Both the position numbers and the translations under genes were made by a program. A stretch of 19,619 nt of DNA from Candidatus Omnitrophota bacterium. GTDB lineage: Bacteria; Omnitrophota; Gorgyraeia; B26-G9. The stretch is taken from the NCBI GenBank assembly GCA_022013205.1, contig JAKLQT010000093.1, positions 1 to 19,619 of the forward strand, given 5' to 3'. This document shows, piece by piece, positions 1 through 8,307 of the stretch. Position 1 is the stretch's first letter, and each line of letters starts with the position of its first letter. The notes beneath the pieces are model-generated. The model ran no database searches and was not told the origin of the DNA. It saw nothing but the letters and a program-made list of their open reading frames with translations.

Positions 1-36
1 CATAAGAAATATTATCTGTGTCAACATATTAAGCAT
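1..36 (-). CDS. Partial CDS, N-terminal 12 codons only (cut by window edge)
   Basis: Reading leftward from an ATG at 34-36, twelve open codons give MLNMLTQIIFLM up to the window edge. An AAGGA Shine-Dalgarno element at 44-48 sits 7 bases before the ATG, inside the last codons of the upstream glycosyltransferase gene, and the gap to that gene's stop is only 4 bases. This is the same tight spacing seen across the sugar cluster. The hydrophobic start would suit a membrane protein such as a flippase, polymerase or ligase, but twelve residues cannot decide this. A second in-frame ATG at 25-27 is possible but lacks as good a ribosome site. Confidence 0.5.
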   Translation of the reverse strand, partial: MLNMLTQIIFLM

Positions 37-40
37 CTAC

Positions 41-1213
41 TTATCCTTGAAGTAATAATGATTGGTACACCGATTCAATTTTTTTAATAATAATATCTAA
101 ATTAAAATATTCCTCAGCCCTCTCGCGGCCATTTTCCCCCATTGTTCTCGCTAAATTTTCATTTAAAATTATTTTTATTATTGCTTCAGCCAACTTCTCA
201 GGATTTGCAGGAGGCACAATATACCCGGTATCCCCATCAATCACAATCTCCGAAGGTCCGGGAATATCGGTCACAACCACCGGTTTAGTTAATGCCATTG
301 CCTCCAAACAAACAAGGGGGAACCCTTCTCTAAAAGTAGATGATGCTTGCACTAATACATCAAACATTGACATAATTTGCTTCATATCTTCACGCCAACC
401 GGCAAAAATTATTTTTTGCATCATATCTAAACTTTCAGCTAAGTTTTTTAATTCATTCTCATATTCTTTATTCTGGTCTGAGGCGCTGCCAACAATCATA
501 AATTTCACTTTCTTTGTCTTTGAAATAATAATAGCCGCAGCTTTTATAAAATCGTCGAATCCTTTTCCTTCTACCAACCTGCCAACTATACCTACTATCT
601 TCTCGTTTTCTTCAATATTAAATTCCTTTCTTGCTTTCTTTACATCAACTTCAGATTCATATTCTTTTAGATCAACTCCATTAGGGATAAGTTCAATCTG
701 CTTACCTGGATAAACTCTTTCATACAATTGTTTCGCTTTTTCTGTCAAAGCGATAAAACAATCGACCCCTTTAGCAAAAAAACGTTCTCTTTTCACCGGT
801 TCTTTAACGTCATGCAAATGGCAAATACAAGGAATACCCGTTAGCTTCGAAGCAATTATGCCTGGTATACTGGAAATTACTTTTGCGTTCAAATGAAATA
901 ACCTAATGCCATATTTTTTCGCTAAAATATACAAAATTATTGCTGTAGGCAAATAGACCATTAAAAAATTACTAAATAGAATAAGATGAGAAACTATGAA
1001 AAAATTATTTTTCCAATTCATTTGTGTCAGGGGGATATCAATCACCTTAATGCCTAAACTTTTAATCTTTTGTATAGCTGGGCCATTAAAGTGAGCTGCT
1101 ACAACAGGATTATATTTCTCTCTGTCTATTTTTTTTAGCCAGGACATCAGACAACGTGACGAACCACCAAAACCTGATGTTGGCTCATAATAAAGAATGT
1201 TAATTTTTTTCAT
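41..1213 (-). CDS. Glycosyltransferase family 4 (GT-B fold)
   Basis: This 390-residue protein has the layout of retaining GT4 enzymes, which move a sugar from a nucleotide-sugar donor onto a growing lipid-linked glycan at the inner face of the membrane. Visible marks are the N-terminal Gly-rich loop GFGGSSR (about residues 14-20), IPNGVD (176-181), GRLVEGKG (211-218), and the donor-site E-x7-E motif EGFPLVCLEAMA with Glu296 and Glu304. Length is normal for the family. Residues 71-97 are unusually hydrophobic for a GT-B N-domain and may anchor it to the membrane. The ATG at 1211-1213 overlaps the stop of the preceding GT2 gene in an ATGA arrangement, so translational coupling is likely; its own ribosome site is weak. 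The donor and acceptor sugars cannot be read from sequence. Confidence 0.9.
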   Translation of the reverse strand: MKKINILYYEPTSGFGGSSRCLMSWLKKIDREKYNPVVAAHFNGPAIQKIKSLGIKVIDIPLTQMNWKNNFFIVSHLILFSNFLMVYLPTAIILYILAKKYGIRLFHLNAKVISSIPGIIASKLTGIPCICHLHDVKEPVKRERFFAKGVDCFIALTEKAKQLYERVYPGKQIELIPNGVDLKEYESEVDVKKARKEFNIEENEKIVGIVGRLVEGKGFDDFIKAAAIIISKTKKVKFMIVGSASDQNKEYENELKNLAESLDMMQKIIFAGWREDMKQIMSMFDVLVQASSTFREGFPLVCLEAMALTKPVVVTDIPGPSEIVIDGDTGYIVPPANPEKLAEAIIKIILNENLARTMGENGRERAEEYFNLDIIIKKIESVYQSLLLQG

Positions 1214-2103
1214 GTTTTTAAAATTCTCTTTATTTTTTCAAATACAGTCTTCGGATCATAACAAAAGCTTCTCATGATATATCGCAATGCATTAAAATAA
1301 CTTCTGTGTGAATAGTATCTATCTGCAATTTGCCACAAAAACCCAGTATATGACTTTCTGATTGAAGTTTTTTCTAACCCCAAAATCAAAGCATGTTTTT
1401 TAGCCACTTTAGCATGTTCATTCAGACCATCTACCTTTCTCGCCTTAGTAATGCTATTTTCATTATATCTATATATAGTCAGCGGCTCATCCAAATAACC
1501 ACCTTTTAATCCAGCCTCTTCGAATCGTAACCACAAATCAGTATCTTCCCCGATTAAAAACCTTTCATCAAAAATCCCGACCTTCTCAAAACATATCTTT
1601 TTTGCAACAATTGTAGGCGTATGAACCGGTATTGATGAGAAAAAAAACAACCCATTCCTTAGTTGTTTCATTTCTCCGGTCGAAGAAACAAGCACCCAGG
1701 AATCTTCTGGAATTCGTTTTATTATTTCCCGGCCATTTTCATCAATCTTCTTTAAACTTGTACACAACCAGTCAAAATTATTTTTTTCCATAAAATCAAT
1801 AGACTTTTCTAATTTTCCTTTTTCCCATAAATCGTCAGCGTCTAAAAACGCCAGGAATGCCCCCTTGGCCTCGCGAATTCCGGTATTTCTTGCCGCGGCA
1901 GGCCCTTTATTTTCCTGGTAAAAATATCTTATTTGTTTGGAATTTATGTATGACTCCAGTATTTTTTTCGTTTCATCAGTTGAACCGTCATCGACTATGA
2001 CAATTTCTCTATCTCGATATGTTTGCTGCAATACCGATTCTATTCCTTCGGTAATATATTGGCCGCAATTATAAGACGGTATTATTACGCTTACGGTATT
2101 CAT
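1210..2103 (-). CDS. Glycosyltransferase family 2 (GT-A fold)
   Basis: This is an inverting GT2 enzyme of 297 residues. The chosen start, MNTVSVIIPSYN, puts the first beta strand right at the N-terminus, as is usual for GT2. A GGAAGG site lies about 4 bases before this ATG. An upstream in-frame ATG at 2119-2121 would add six residues (MFWEGC) that do not look like GT2. Motifs, counted from the chosen start, are DDGSTD (38-43, nucleotide binding), the metal-binding LDADD (about 87-91) and GEDTDLWLR (185-193, the ED-type catalytic-base region). The gene overlaps the upstream GT2 gene by 35 bases and gives its stop to the ATGA junction with the next GT4 gene. It probably adds one residue of the glycan repeat unit; specificity is unknown. 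Confidence 0.88.
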   Translation of the reverse strand: MNTVSVIIPSYNCGQYITEGIESVLQQTYRDREIVIVDDGSTDETKKILESYINSKQIRYFYQENKGPAAARNTGIREAKGAFLAFLDADDLWEKGKLEKSIDFMEKNNFDWLCTSLKKIDENGREIIKRIPEDSWVLVSSTGEMKQLRNGLFFFSSIPVHTPTIVAKKICFEKVGIFDERFLIGEDTDLWLRFEEAGLKGGYLDEPLTIYRYNENSITKARKVDGLNEHAKVAKKHALILGLEKTSIRKSYTGFLWQIADRYYSHRSYFNALRYIMRSFCYDPKTVFEKIKRILKT

Positions 2104-3025
2104 ACATCCTTCCCAGAACATAACAAATGTCCAGTTCCTGAAAAAATATCATTTCACCATTGAAGCGAATTAATGCCCATAAATAACGCCCTGCACTCGT
2201 TATTAAATCTTTAAATAGAAATTTTGGAATTTTGAAAAATGTCGCGTAGTTTACAGCGCTCTTCTCCATCAATACTTTTGTTCTTCCTCCGTCAAAACAC
2301 CGGTTGCGAAAGTAACTTTTTTTCATTCGCATAGGAAGAACTTTATGATGCACCACTGCCTTTGGTTGGTAATAAATCCTTTTACCATTATTTAAAAACT
2401 GTAAAAATAACTCCGTCTCTTCCCCGGCAAACAAATTATTACCTGTTCTCCCTAACTCCCCCTTAAATAAGCCGCTTTCGATTAAGGAAGATTTCTTGAA
2501 AGCCATATTTGCCCCATATGGCTCTTCTTCTTTCTTGGTTACATGAAACTCATTATCCCCATAATCCAAAAGGCTTAATTTCCCCATAATATATTTCCTA
2601 AAAATCCATTTCGATGGCTTCTTGAGCCAAAGCGGTAAGATCTTTCCTCCCACCAGATCAGCGTCATATTTTTTAAATGTCTTATCAAGATAGATCAACC
2701 ATTCAGCTTCAATAATACAATCATCGTCAACATACGCGATAATATTCCCTCGTGATTCTCTAATCCCCCGGTTACGCGCGTTCGAAAGCCCTTGCTTCGC
2801 TTCCAACACATATTTCAGCCTTCCATGGAATTGCGCCATATAAGATTCAACCATTTTCTTCGTATCATCTTTTGAATTATTATCCACCACAATAATCTCA
2901 TAATCAAAACTACTGTCGCATTCTAATTTCAAAAGACTTTTTAAGGCGCCATCCAATTCCGCGCATCGGTTGAATGTACATATCACGACACTTATGAAAT
3001 TTTTTGCATTATCCGCGCCTTGCAT
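2069..3025 (-). CDS. Glycosyltransferase family 2 (GT-A fold)
   Basis: This 318-residue inverting glycosyltransferase has the full GT2 pattern: ISVVICTFNR (11-20), IVVDNNSKDDT (45-55), the metal-binding VDDD (99-102), GANMAF (171-176) and GEETELF (201-207). Its residues 10-210 form the catalytic domain. The last ~100 residues are basic and aromatic, as in peripheral membrane GT2 enzymes. The ATG at 3023-3025 has a strong GGAGG site four bases upstream, and the start overlaps the end of the preceding GT4 gene by 17 bases. The 3' end runs 35 bases into the next GT2 gene. It differs enough from its GT2 neighbour that the two are not a recent duplication. It probably forms one linkage of the exported polysaccharide. 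Confidence 0.88.
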   Translation of the reverse strand: MQGADNAKNFISVVICTFNRCAELDGALKSLLKLECDSSFDYEIIVVDNNSKDDTKKMVESYMAQFHGRLKYVLEAKQGLSNARNRGIRESRGNIIAYVDDDCIIEAEWLIYLDKTFKKYDADLVGGKILPLWLKKPSKWIFRKYIMGKLSLLDYGDNEFHVTKKEEEPYGANMAFKKSSLIESGLFKGELGRTGNNLFAGEETELFLQFLNNGKRIYYQPKAVVHHKVLPMRMKKSYFRNRCFDGGRTKVLMEKSAVNYATFFKIPKFLFKDLITSAGRYLWALIRFNGEMIFFQELDICYVLGRMYEYRKRNNTVL

Positions 3026-4202
3026 TATGCCTCCGGCTATTCCATTGATTTATAATATATTGAAAATAATCAATGATTGCATTTAAATTCGTTTTTTCCG
3101 AAAACATTTCTTTGATCTTTTTGCCGGCTTTTTCTCCTATAGCATTGATCGTATTATTATCCATCCGGCAAACTTCTCTAATAATATTCAAGAACGCCTT
3201 GTCCTCACCAAAATTTATAAGAAATCCATCCACCCCATGCTCAATCACATCACCAAACCCTGAGGCATGAGTGGTAATAACTATTTTTTTCAATGACATT
3301 GCCTCCAGGCAGGTATTAGGCAAATTATCAATCATTGACGGTAAAATTATCGCCTTCGCGTTTTCGATAAATGGAATCAATCTGCTCCGTGGCATAGCGT
3401 CAAAATATCTTACTCTGTTTTCAAAAGGCGCCGCATGCTTTTTTATCACGCTTTCATCCCCGAATTTACCCACAAAAAGAAAATAAATTTTTTCGTTCTC
3501 AGATAGAATTTTCACAAGATTTTTTAATATAAACTCTATTCCTTTTAAACGTACCAGGGAACCATAAAACAAAAGATAATCCTTTCCCTTTACGGTTTGT
3601 TCAAATAAACCCTGGTCTTTATTTTCTAAATCCTGGAAAAAAGGCGGCCGTATTATTTCAATATTTATGGGCGCGATTTTTTTTATATGCTTTGCCAGAA
3701 CGCCGCAAGGCGCGTAAACTCCTTGTGACCTCCTCAATAAACCCAATTCTATTTTTTCCGATAAAATGTCGTCCAAGCGCGCCGGCAATCCGTTGGCCTC
3801 CCGCCAGAGAGGCGTAAAACTTGAAATTCTGGTAACTACGGGCATTCTCCCGCTTTGCGCGAGCGTGTATCCGGTGGCTTTATAACTGGCCGCCTGTACT
3901 ATATCGATTTTTTCTTTATCGTGCTGTTTTAAGACAGCTGCTTTAAGGGCATTCGCTCCTCTTATCATATTAACTGTTTTCCATAATTTCTTTATGAGCG
4001 CATGATTGAACGGCGCATATTTGATTCTATGCACAATAAGCCCCTTGTATTTTATCTCATCTTCGTTATCCGTCAACACAAAGATTCTGATCGTATGTCC
4101 CAGTTGCGCGAGGCCAAGGCTTACGCGGTGAAGGTAATTTGCCAAGCCGCCGGCAAAATTCTTTTCCGTAATGTATTCAGTGGTGAGGAACGCAATATTC
4201 AT
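3009..4202 (-). CDS. Glycosyltransferase family 4 (GT-B fold)
   Basis: This is a 397-residue GT4-type glycosyltransferase. The N-domain carries the acceptor-side loop NFAGGLANYL (15-24). The C-domain has YGSLVRLKGIEFI (213-225) and a divergent donor motif NLPNTCLEAM (293-302): the second Glu of E-x7-E is present (E300), while the first position is Asp or Asn (SMIDN). This is tolerated in some GT4 subfamilies but worth noting. Length is normal. The start ATG at 4200-4202 overlaps the stop of the ATP-grasp gene (ATGA), with only a distant GAGG element, so translation is probably coupled. It is part of the run of four glycosyltransferases that follows the ligase genes. Confidence 0.87.
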   Translation of the reverse strand: MNIAFLTTEYITEKNFAGGLANYLHRVSLGLAQLGHTIRIFVLTDNEDEIKYKGLIVHRIKYAPFNHALIKKLWKTVNMIRGANALKAAVLKQHDKEKIDIVQAASYKATGYTLAQSGRMPVVTRISSFTPLWREANGLPARLDDILSEKIELGLLRRSQGVYAPCGVLAKHIKKIAPINIEIIRPPFFQDLENKDQGLFEQTVKGKDYLLFYGSLVRLKGIEFILKNLVKILSENEKIYFLFVGKFGDESVIKKHAAPFENRVRYFDAMPRSRLIPFIENAKAIILPSMIDNLPNTCLEAMSLKKIVITTHASGFGDVIEHGVDGFLINFGEDKAFLNIIREVCRMDNNTINAIGEKAGKKIKEMFSEKTNLNAIIDYFQYIINQWNSRRHNARRG

Positions 4203-5257
4203 TTCTTATTTTTCTTTGCCTCTTTAACATGTTCAATAAAATCTTCGACTTGGGCCTCTTCCGGCCACATATGACCTTCCGCCCATGTCATATCATCCCT
4301 CCAGTAACCAGGGCAATCAAAAATTGCTCGATCAACAAAAGTATAACTCATTTCAGTAACTAAAATTTTCCCATTATCAATTAAAAAATCAAAAGCTATG
4401 CTTTGCGTTTTCAAAATATCTGAAATTTTAAATGCCAGCTTAATAATTTCTCGATTAATTTTTGAGACATCATAGTCAACTTTACCGCTACCCGAAGCTC
4501 TAAATTCTCCGTCACGATTGTAGCGGACAAATCCAAACGCTCGTTTCCCTATCACCGTAATTCGCGTATCATAAGCATTATCCGGGATAAATTCCTGGAA
4601 ATAAACATACCCTTTCTCAGGCTGCCACCAAAATGAAGAAAGCGGAGGATAGTTACCAAAAATACTATATATAAATCCATATTTTATTCGAGAAAGCATG
4701 TATTTTATTTCTTTGAAAGACTTGGGGGGGAAAATTTTTTTTTCAAATTCATTCATTGAACAAGGGAAGATGCCTTTTAAAAATATTCTATCGATAAGTT
4801 CAACCGCTTCTTTCGGAGAATCAATTTTCAGAACATTTGAAGAACTTGCCCCCGAAGCAAGTTTAAATATTTTCGGGAACTCTGTATTTTTTGCCCATTG
4901 AATTGCTTCGTCTCTGTCCCAAAAAACCCATGTTTTAGGCGTCGAAATTCCGGTAGCGTTAAACATATATTGCTGAGTTATTTTATTATCATATGACCAA
5001 CATGTATTGTGATTGGGAAAAACAGGAATTCCTAGATAATATTCAATGGAGTGTAAGATTTGATAAGCCTTAATCTTGTCCCGAGGGATATGAATCCACC
5101 GCCACATAACACCATCACAGTCTCTGATTTTGTCTATTACATCGATATCGCTTAAATTTACCCATTTTACTTCAACGTTGCGTTTTTTTAAAAATTCAGC
5201 CCATTTTTCGGAAAACGATTCAGCCCCTATCTTATCCGGATTTATTGCTATTTTCAT
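4199..5257 (-). CDS. ATP-grasp ligase (RimK/glutathione-synthase-like)
   Basis: ATP-grasp enzymes join a carboxylate to an amine or thiol through an acyl-phosphate. The chosen start, MKIAINPDKIG, has GGAG 8 bases upstream and forms an ATGA overlap with the preceding gene; an in-frame ATG at 5279-5281 would add eight residues and a longer overlap. The 352-residue product has an N-terminal Rossmann-like part (1-90), then KIFKLASGASSSNV (129-142) with the likely ATP-binding Lys and flexible loop. FQEFIPD (220-226) and RITVIGKRAFGFVR (232-245) form the ATP-grasp core. FDFLID (289-294) and VTEMS (300-304) hold the likely Mg-binding acidic residues. An insertion at about 160-215 is unusual. Substrates are unknown; an amino-acid or amide decoration of a uronic-acid-type sugar is a guess from context. 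Confidence 0.75.
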   Translation of the reverse strand: MKIAINPDKIGAESFSEKWAEFLKKRNVEVKWVNLSDIDVIDKIRDCDGVMWRWIHIPRDKIKAYQILHSIEYYLGIPVFPNHNTCWSYDNKITQQYMFNATGISTPKTWVFWDRDEAIQWAKNTEFPKIFKLASGASSSNVLKIDSPKEAVELIDRIFLKGIFPCSMNEFEKKIFPPKSFKEIKYMLSRIKYGFIYSIFGNYPPLSSFWWQPEKGYVYFQEFIPDNAYDTRITVIGKRAFGFVRYNRDGEFRASGSGKVDYDVSKINREIIKLAFKISDILKTQSIAFDFLIDNGKILVTEMSYTFVDRAIFDCPGYWRDDMTWAEGHMWPEEAQVEDFIEHVKEAKKNKK

Positions 5258-6990
5258 ACACTGCTCCAATCTTTCAAACATTCTTTCATTAATAAATGTA
5301 ATTCTTCAATTGGTTGTCTTAAAATAAAAATCCTATACCAGATATAATAATTAAGCAAACTCCACAATGTCATCGCATCTTCCATCCCTTTCGTGTCAAA
5401 AAGATCAATTTTGAACTGATCTTTTTTTTCTTTAACTGTAAAAGCGCTAATTAATTCCATTAAAAAACCTGATTGCCCGCCCCACTTTCTCACATCGAAT
5501 CCGAATGAACTTTTTTCGCGGTTCAGAAGGGCTGGAGAGACACCCACATTTTCACACATTGTTCGAATAATATATTTCTGTGTCTGCAGTTTTGACTTCC
5601 AAGGGATTTTTAGGCTAGACTCAATAATCCTAAGATTGTTCAGGGGGGAACATAAAGTAATATTACAATTCTCTGCCAGCCGATGCCATATACTCAATGT
5701 CATAACCAATGAGGTAAAAAGATAATAATATGTTATTGCCGTTAACATATCTGTCGTGGGAAAAAGACTCAGTAAATTCATTCTTGATTTAAAGATTTCT
5801 TTTTTTGAAACACGGAATACTTTTTTAATCCAGTCAATCTTGCCATACGCAGAGATAGACCACAAAAATGATTCTTCATCCGCGTAAGAAACCTCACAAT
5901 GTTTAAAGTAACGAACAAGATTATATCCTCTGTGGCACTTCTTAAACAGGGAGTAGCTTAATTTCTTAAAAAAAGCTTTAAAAGGCAGAAAACAGTAGTA
6001 TGGATAGTATTGGCCAATTCTAAATACCGTCTCATGATTTCTTGCCCCAAAAATATCATCGCCTCCCAAGCCAGATAATAATATCCTCTGTTCGGGCAGG
6101 ATGCCCTTTTTAAACAAATTATACATACATACACTTTGAAGGTGATGCACAGGCATTTCCGCAGCGGATATTGAGTCAATTAAACCATGAAAATATTCAT
6201 GTATTCCAAATTCATAAAATGTATGATCAGTCTTTAATTCTTGAGCAGCAAAAAGTGCGTATTTTCGCTCTCGCATTCCTCCGCCAAAGTCTACAGGATA
6301 ATCGGTAGAATATGTTTTATTACTCCCCAGTGTTTTTTGGACAAGCTTTGCTAATAATAAACTATCCATACCGCCGCTGCATAGCGTCGCAATTTTATTT
6401 TTGTTATTTTCGAATAACTTTAAGTAATCTTTTAAAGCTCTTAGAATCGAGTCTATGTGTTCAGATTCATCTTTATCCTTAGAAATTGAGGTGTTCAGCG
6501 ATTGTTGTATTTCAACACTGTATTTTCCATGATTCATATTAACGATAAGTGCTTCGCCAAAATTCAATAATTTAACTGATTCAAAAAGCGTATTTGGAGG
6601 AGAAACACACCGGTAAAGAAAATACTCGGGCAGAACATCAGTATTTTCTTCCAACGACAAACCTATGGCCTGAAATAAACTGATGTGGGACGAACAGAAA
6701 AACGCGTCGGCATTTTCAATATAATAAACCGGCTTAAAAAAAGAGGTGCCGCACGAAACGGATATTTGAGATTTTTTTTTATCGAACAGAATCGTAAAAA
6801 AAAAATTCAAATCCTGCGCGTTTTGCCCGATAAGTTTTTCCTGAAGCAATGTTTTTTCTTTTTGATCGTCAAAGGAATATTTATTTTTGTCAAAGAAAAG
6901 AGTCACTTCAGCCGTTCCCAGGCTGATTTTTTCTTTTTCATGCGAATCATCAGTTAATTTAATTTCTTTTCCAAGCGAAAAAATAAACAT
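5254..6990 (-). CDS. Asparagine-synthase-like amidotransferase lacking the N-terminal Cys
   Basis: The 578-residue protein has the two-domain shape of class II amidotransferases. Its C-terminal ATP pyrophosphatase domain is intact: SGGMDS (205-210) is the PP-loop, LSGLGGDDIFG (305-315) matches the second conserved loop, and REKSSFGFDVRKW (491-503) matches the conserved Lys region. The N-terminal half resembles the glutaminase fold (FKPVYYIENADAFFCSSHISL, about 85-105), but the protein begins MFIFSLGKE with no Cys at position 2. Glutamine hydrolysis is therefore not expected. It may use free ammonia or adenylate a carboxylate for another nucleophile, as beta-lactam-synthetase-type relatives do. 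The ribosome site is weak. Its stop overlaps the ATP-grasp start, pointing to a shared reaction sequence. T9 and A10 tracts lie in the N-terminal coding part (6772-6805). Confidence 0.8.
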   Translation of the reverse strand: MFIFSLGKEIKLTDDSHEKEKISLGTAEVTLFFDKNKYSFDDQKEKTLLQEKLIGQNAQDLNFFFTILFDKKKSQISVSCGTSFFKPVYYIENADAFFCSSHISLFQAIGLSLEENTDVLPEYFLYRCVSPPNTLFESVKLLNFGEALIVNMNHGKYSVEIQQSLNTSISKDKDESEHIDSILRALKDYLKLFENNKNKIATLCSGGMDSLLLAKLVQKTLGSNKTYSTDYPVDFGGGMRERKYALFAAQELKTDHTFYEFGIHEYFHGLIDSISAAEMPVHHLQSVCMYNLFKKGILPEQRILLSGLGGDDIFGARNHETVFRIGQYYPYYCFLPFKAFFKKLSYSLFKKCHRGYNLVRYFKHCEVSYADEESFLWSISAYGKIDWIKKVFRVSKKEIFKSRMNLLSLFPTTDMLTAITYYYLFTSLVMTLSIWHRLAENCNITLCSPLNNLRIIESSLKIPWKSKLQTQKYIIRTMCENVGVSPALLNREKSSFGFDVRKWGGQSGFLMELISAFTVKEKKDQFKIDLFDTKGMEDAMTLWSLLNYYIWYRIFILRQPIEELHLLMKECLKDWSSV

Positions 6991-7020
6991 ACTTTTTAAG
7001 GTTATTTTGTTTATTAAGCG

Positions 7021-7039
7021 CCGATGTTACAATCATCGG
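7021..7039 (-). other. Short intergenic hairpin between exporter ATPase and amidotransferase genes
   Basis: Arms CCGATG (7021-7026) and CATCGG (7034-7039) form a perfect 6-base-pair stem with a 7-base loop in the 68-base gap. On the minus strand it is not followed by a T-run, so it is not a typical intrinsic terminator. It might be an RNA-processing or attenuation structure that lowers expression of the downstream genes. Confidence 0.35.
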
Positions 7040-7058
7040 ACAATTTATCTTTCCTCAT

Positions 7059-8297
7059 TTAGCTTCTTTTAAATTTCCAAATGATCTTTGGCACGAATAC
7101 CCCATACACACTGCGTTCTTTGTTCTTTGGGGTAATTTTTAAAACATTATTTTTTTTATCAACATACGGGTGAATCATGTTTTTGTCCCAAACGGCAAAA
7201 CGCAGAAGATAACACCCCGGCGATAAATTAAGCGTTCCCAGGTCAATCTCAATCGTTCCTTTACCATCAATATCATCTATTACTATTCCCTCATCTTTTG
7301 TCTTAGAAGAACAGCAAAGAATCCCGTCCGAACGGATTATTTGAAGCAACAATATCGGACTCTCAATGTTTTCTCTTGTCTCATATTCTATGGCCAGCAT
7401 TATGGGCTCGTTAAGAGTAAATTCCTCCTTATTAGAGTAATCCCCACTATGGGTAATGATACGCGGCAAGTCAATCTTCGCGCGTTCCACTTTTCCCCTT
7501 ACTTCCGGAGCGCCGATTTCTTTCTTCAACTTATCCAAACTGTCCTGCCGAACTTCATCTTTATAAAATGTGATTACTTCCTCGCAATCTCCCTCCTTTT
7601 GTATCGTCCCGTGGTCAAGATATATGACCCTGCTGCACAAACTCTGCACTAATGAAAGATTATGCGAAACTAACACTATGGTGGTCCCGGAAGCCAGGAG
7701 TTCTCTCATTTTTTGGGCGCATTTGGTTTGAAATTCCATATCTCCTACCGCCAATACTTCGTCCACCAGGAGAACATCAGGATCCATATGTGCCGCCACG
7801 GAAAATCCTAAGCGTGAATACATCCCCGAAGAATAACGTTTAACCGGCGTATCGATAAATTCGGTTATCCCGGAAAAATCGATGATCTTGTCTAATTTCT
7901 TGTCTATTTCTTTCTTCCTCATCCCCATGATCGTCCCGTTCAGGTAGATATTTTCCCTGCCGGTCAATTCAGGATGGAATCCCGCGGTAATTTCAATCAG
8001 CGCGGAAAGCCTTCCCCGGATACTGATGTTTCCCTTATTCGGATTCATGATCCGGGATAACAGCTTTAACGTCGTTGATTTCCCGGCGCCATTAGGGCCG
8101 ATGATCCCCAGAACTTCTCCCTGTTTTACCCGAAAATTCACTTCTTTTAATGCCCAAAATTCTTCTTTGGACAAAAGGTCATTTCCGTTTTTTTTAAATA
8201 GAGAACGGAACGCGTTGGGGATGGCATCGCGTAAGGAATTGAATTTTTCTCCCCTTTTAAATTTCTTCCAGACCCCATTAAACTCAACTACATCCAT
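7059..8297 (-). CDS. wzt: Polysaccharide ABC transporter ATP-binding protein with C-terminal carbohydrate-binding domain (Wzt-like)
   Basis: This is the energy-coupling subunit of an ABC exporter that moves a finished lipid-linked polysaccharide across the inner membrane. From the chosen ATG (412 residues) it shows Walker A GPNGAGKST (67-75), the ABC signature YSSGM (155-159), Walker B LLVDE (176-180) and the switch His211 (LVSHNL). After residue ~265 a beta-rich domain of ~145 residues follows, in the position of the Wzt C-terminal domain that recognises the modified non-reducing end of the glycan. AAGGAG lies 8 bases before the ATG at 8295-8297, which decides this start; the longer reading would need a TTG at 8322-8324 and an overlap. 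It lies 10 bases after its permease partner. Confidence 0.92.
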   Translation of the reverse strand: MDVVEFNGVWKKFKRGEKFNSLRDAIPNAFRSLFKKNGNDLLSKEEFWALKEVNFRVKQGEVLGIIGPNGAGKSTTLKLLSRIMNPNKGNISIRGRLSALIEITAGFHPELTGRENIYLNGTIMGMRKKEIDKKLDKIIDFSGITEFIDTPVKRYSSGMYSRLGFSVAAHMDPDVLLVDEVLAVGDMEFQTKCAQKMRELLASGTTIVLVSHNLSLVQSLCSRVIYLDHGTIQKEGDCEEVITFYKDEVRQDSLDKLKKEIGAPEVRGKVERAKIDLPRIITHSGDYSNKEEFTLNEPIMLAIEYETRENIESPILLLQIIRSDGILCCSSKTKDEGIVIDDIDGKGTIEIDLGTLNLSPGCYLLRFAVWDKNMIHPYVDKKNNVLKITPKNKERSVYGVFVPKIIWKFKRS

Positions 8298-8307
8298 TGA
8301 TAACTCC

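Noticed and set aside
7341..7652. 103-codon open frame on the plus strand within the exporter ATPase gene
   Set aside because: It lies wholly opposite a well-supported gene, has no ribosome site or recognisable domain, and is a shadow frame.
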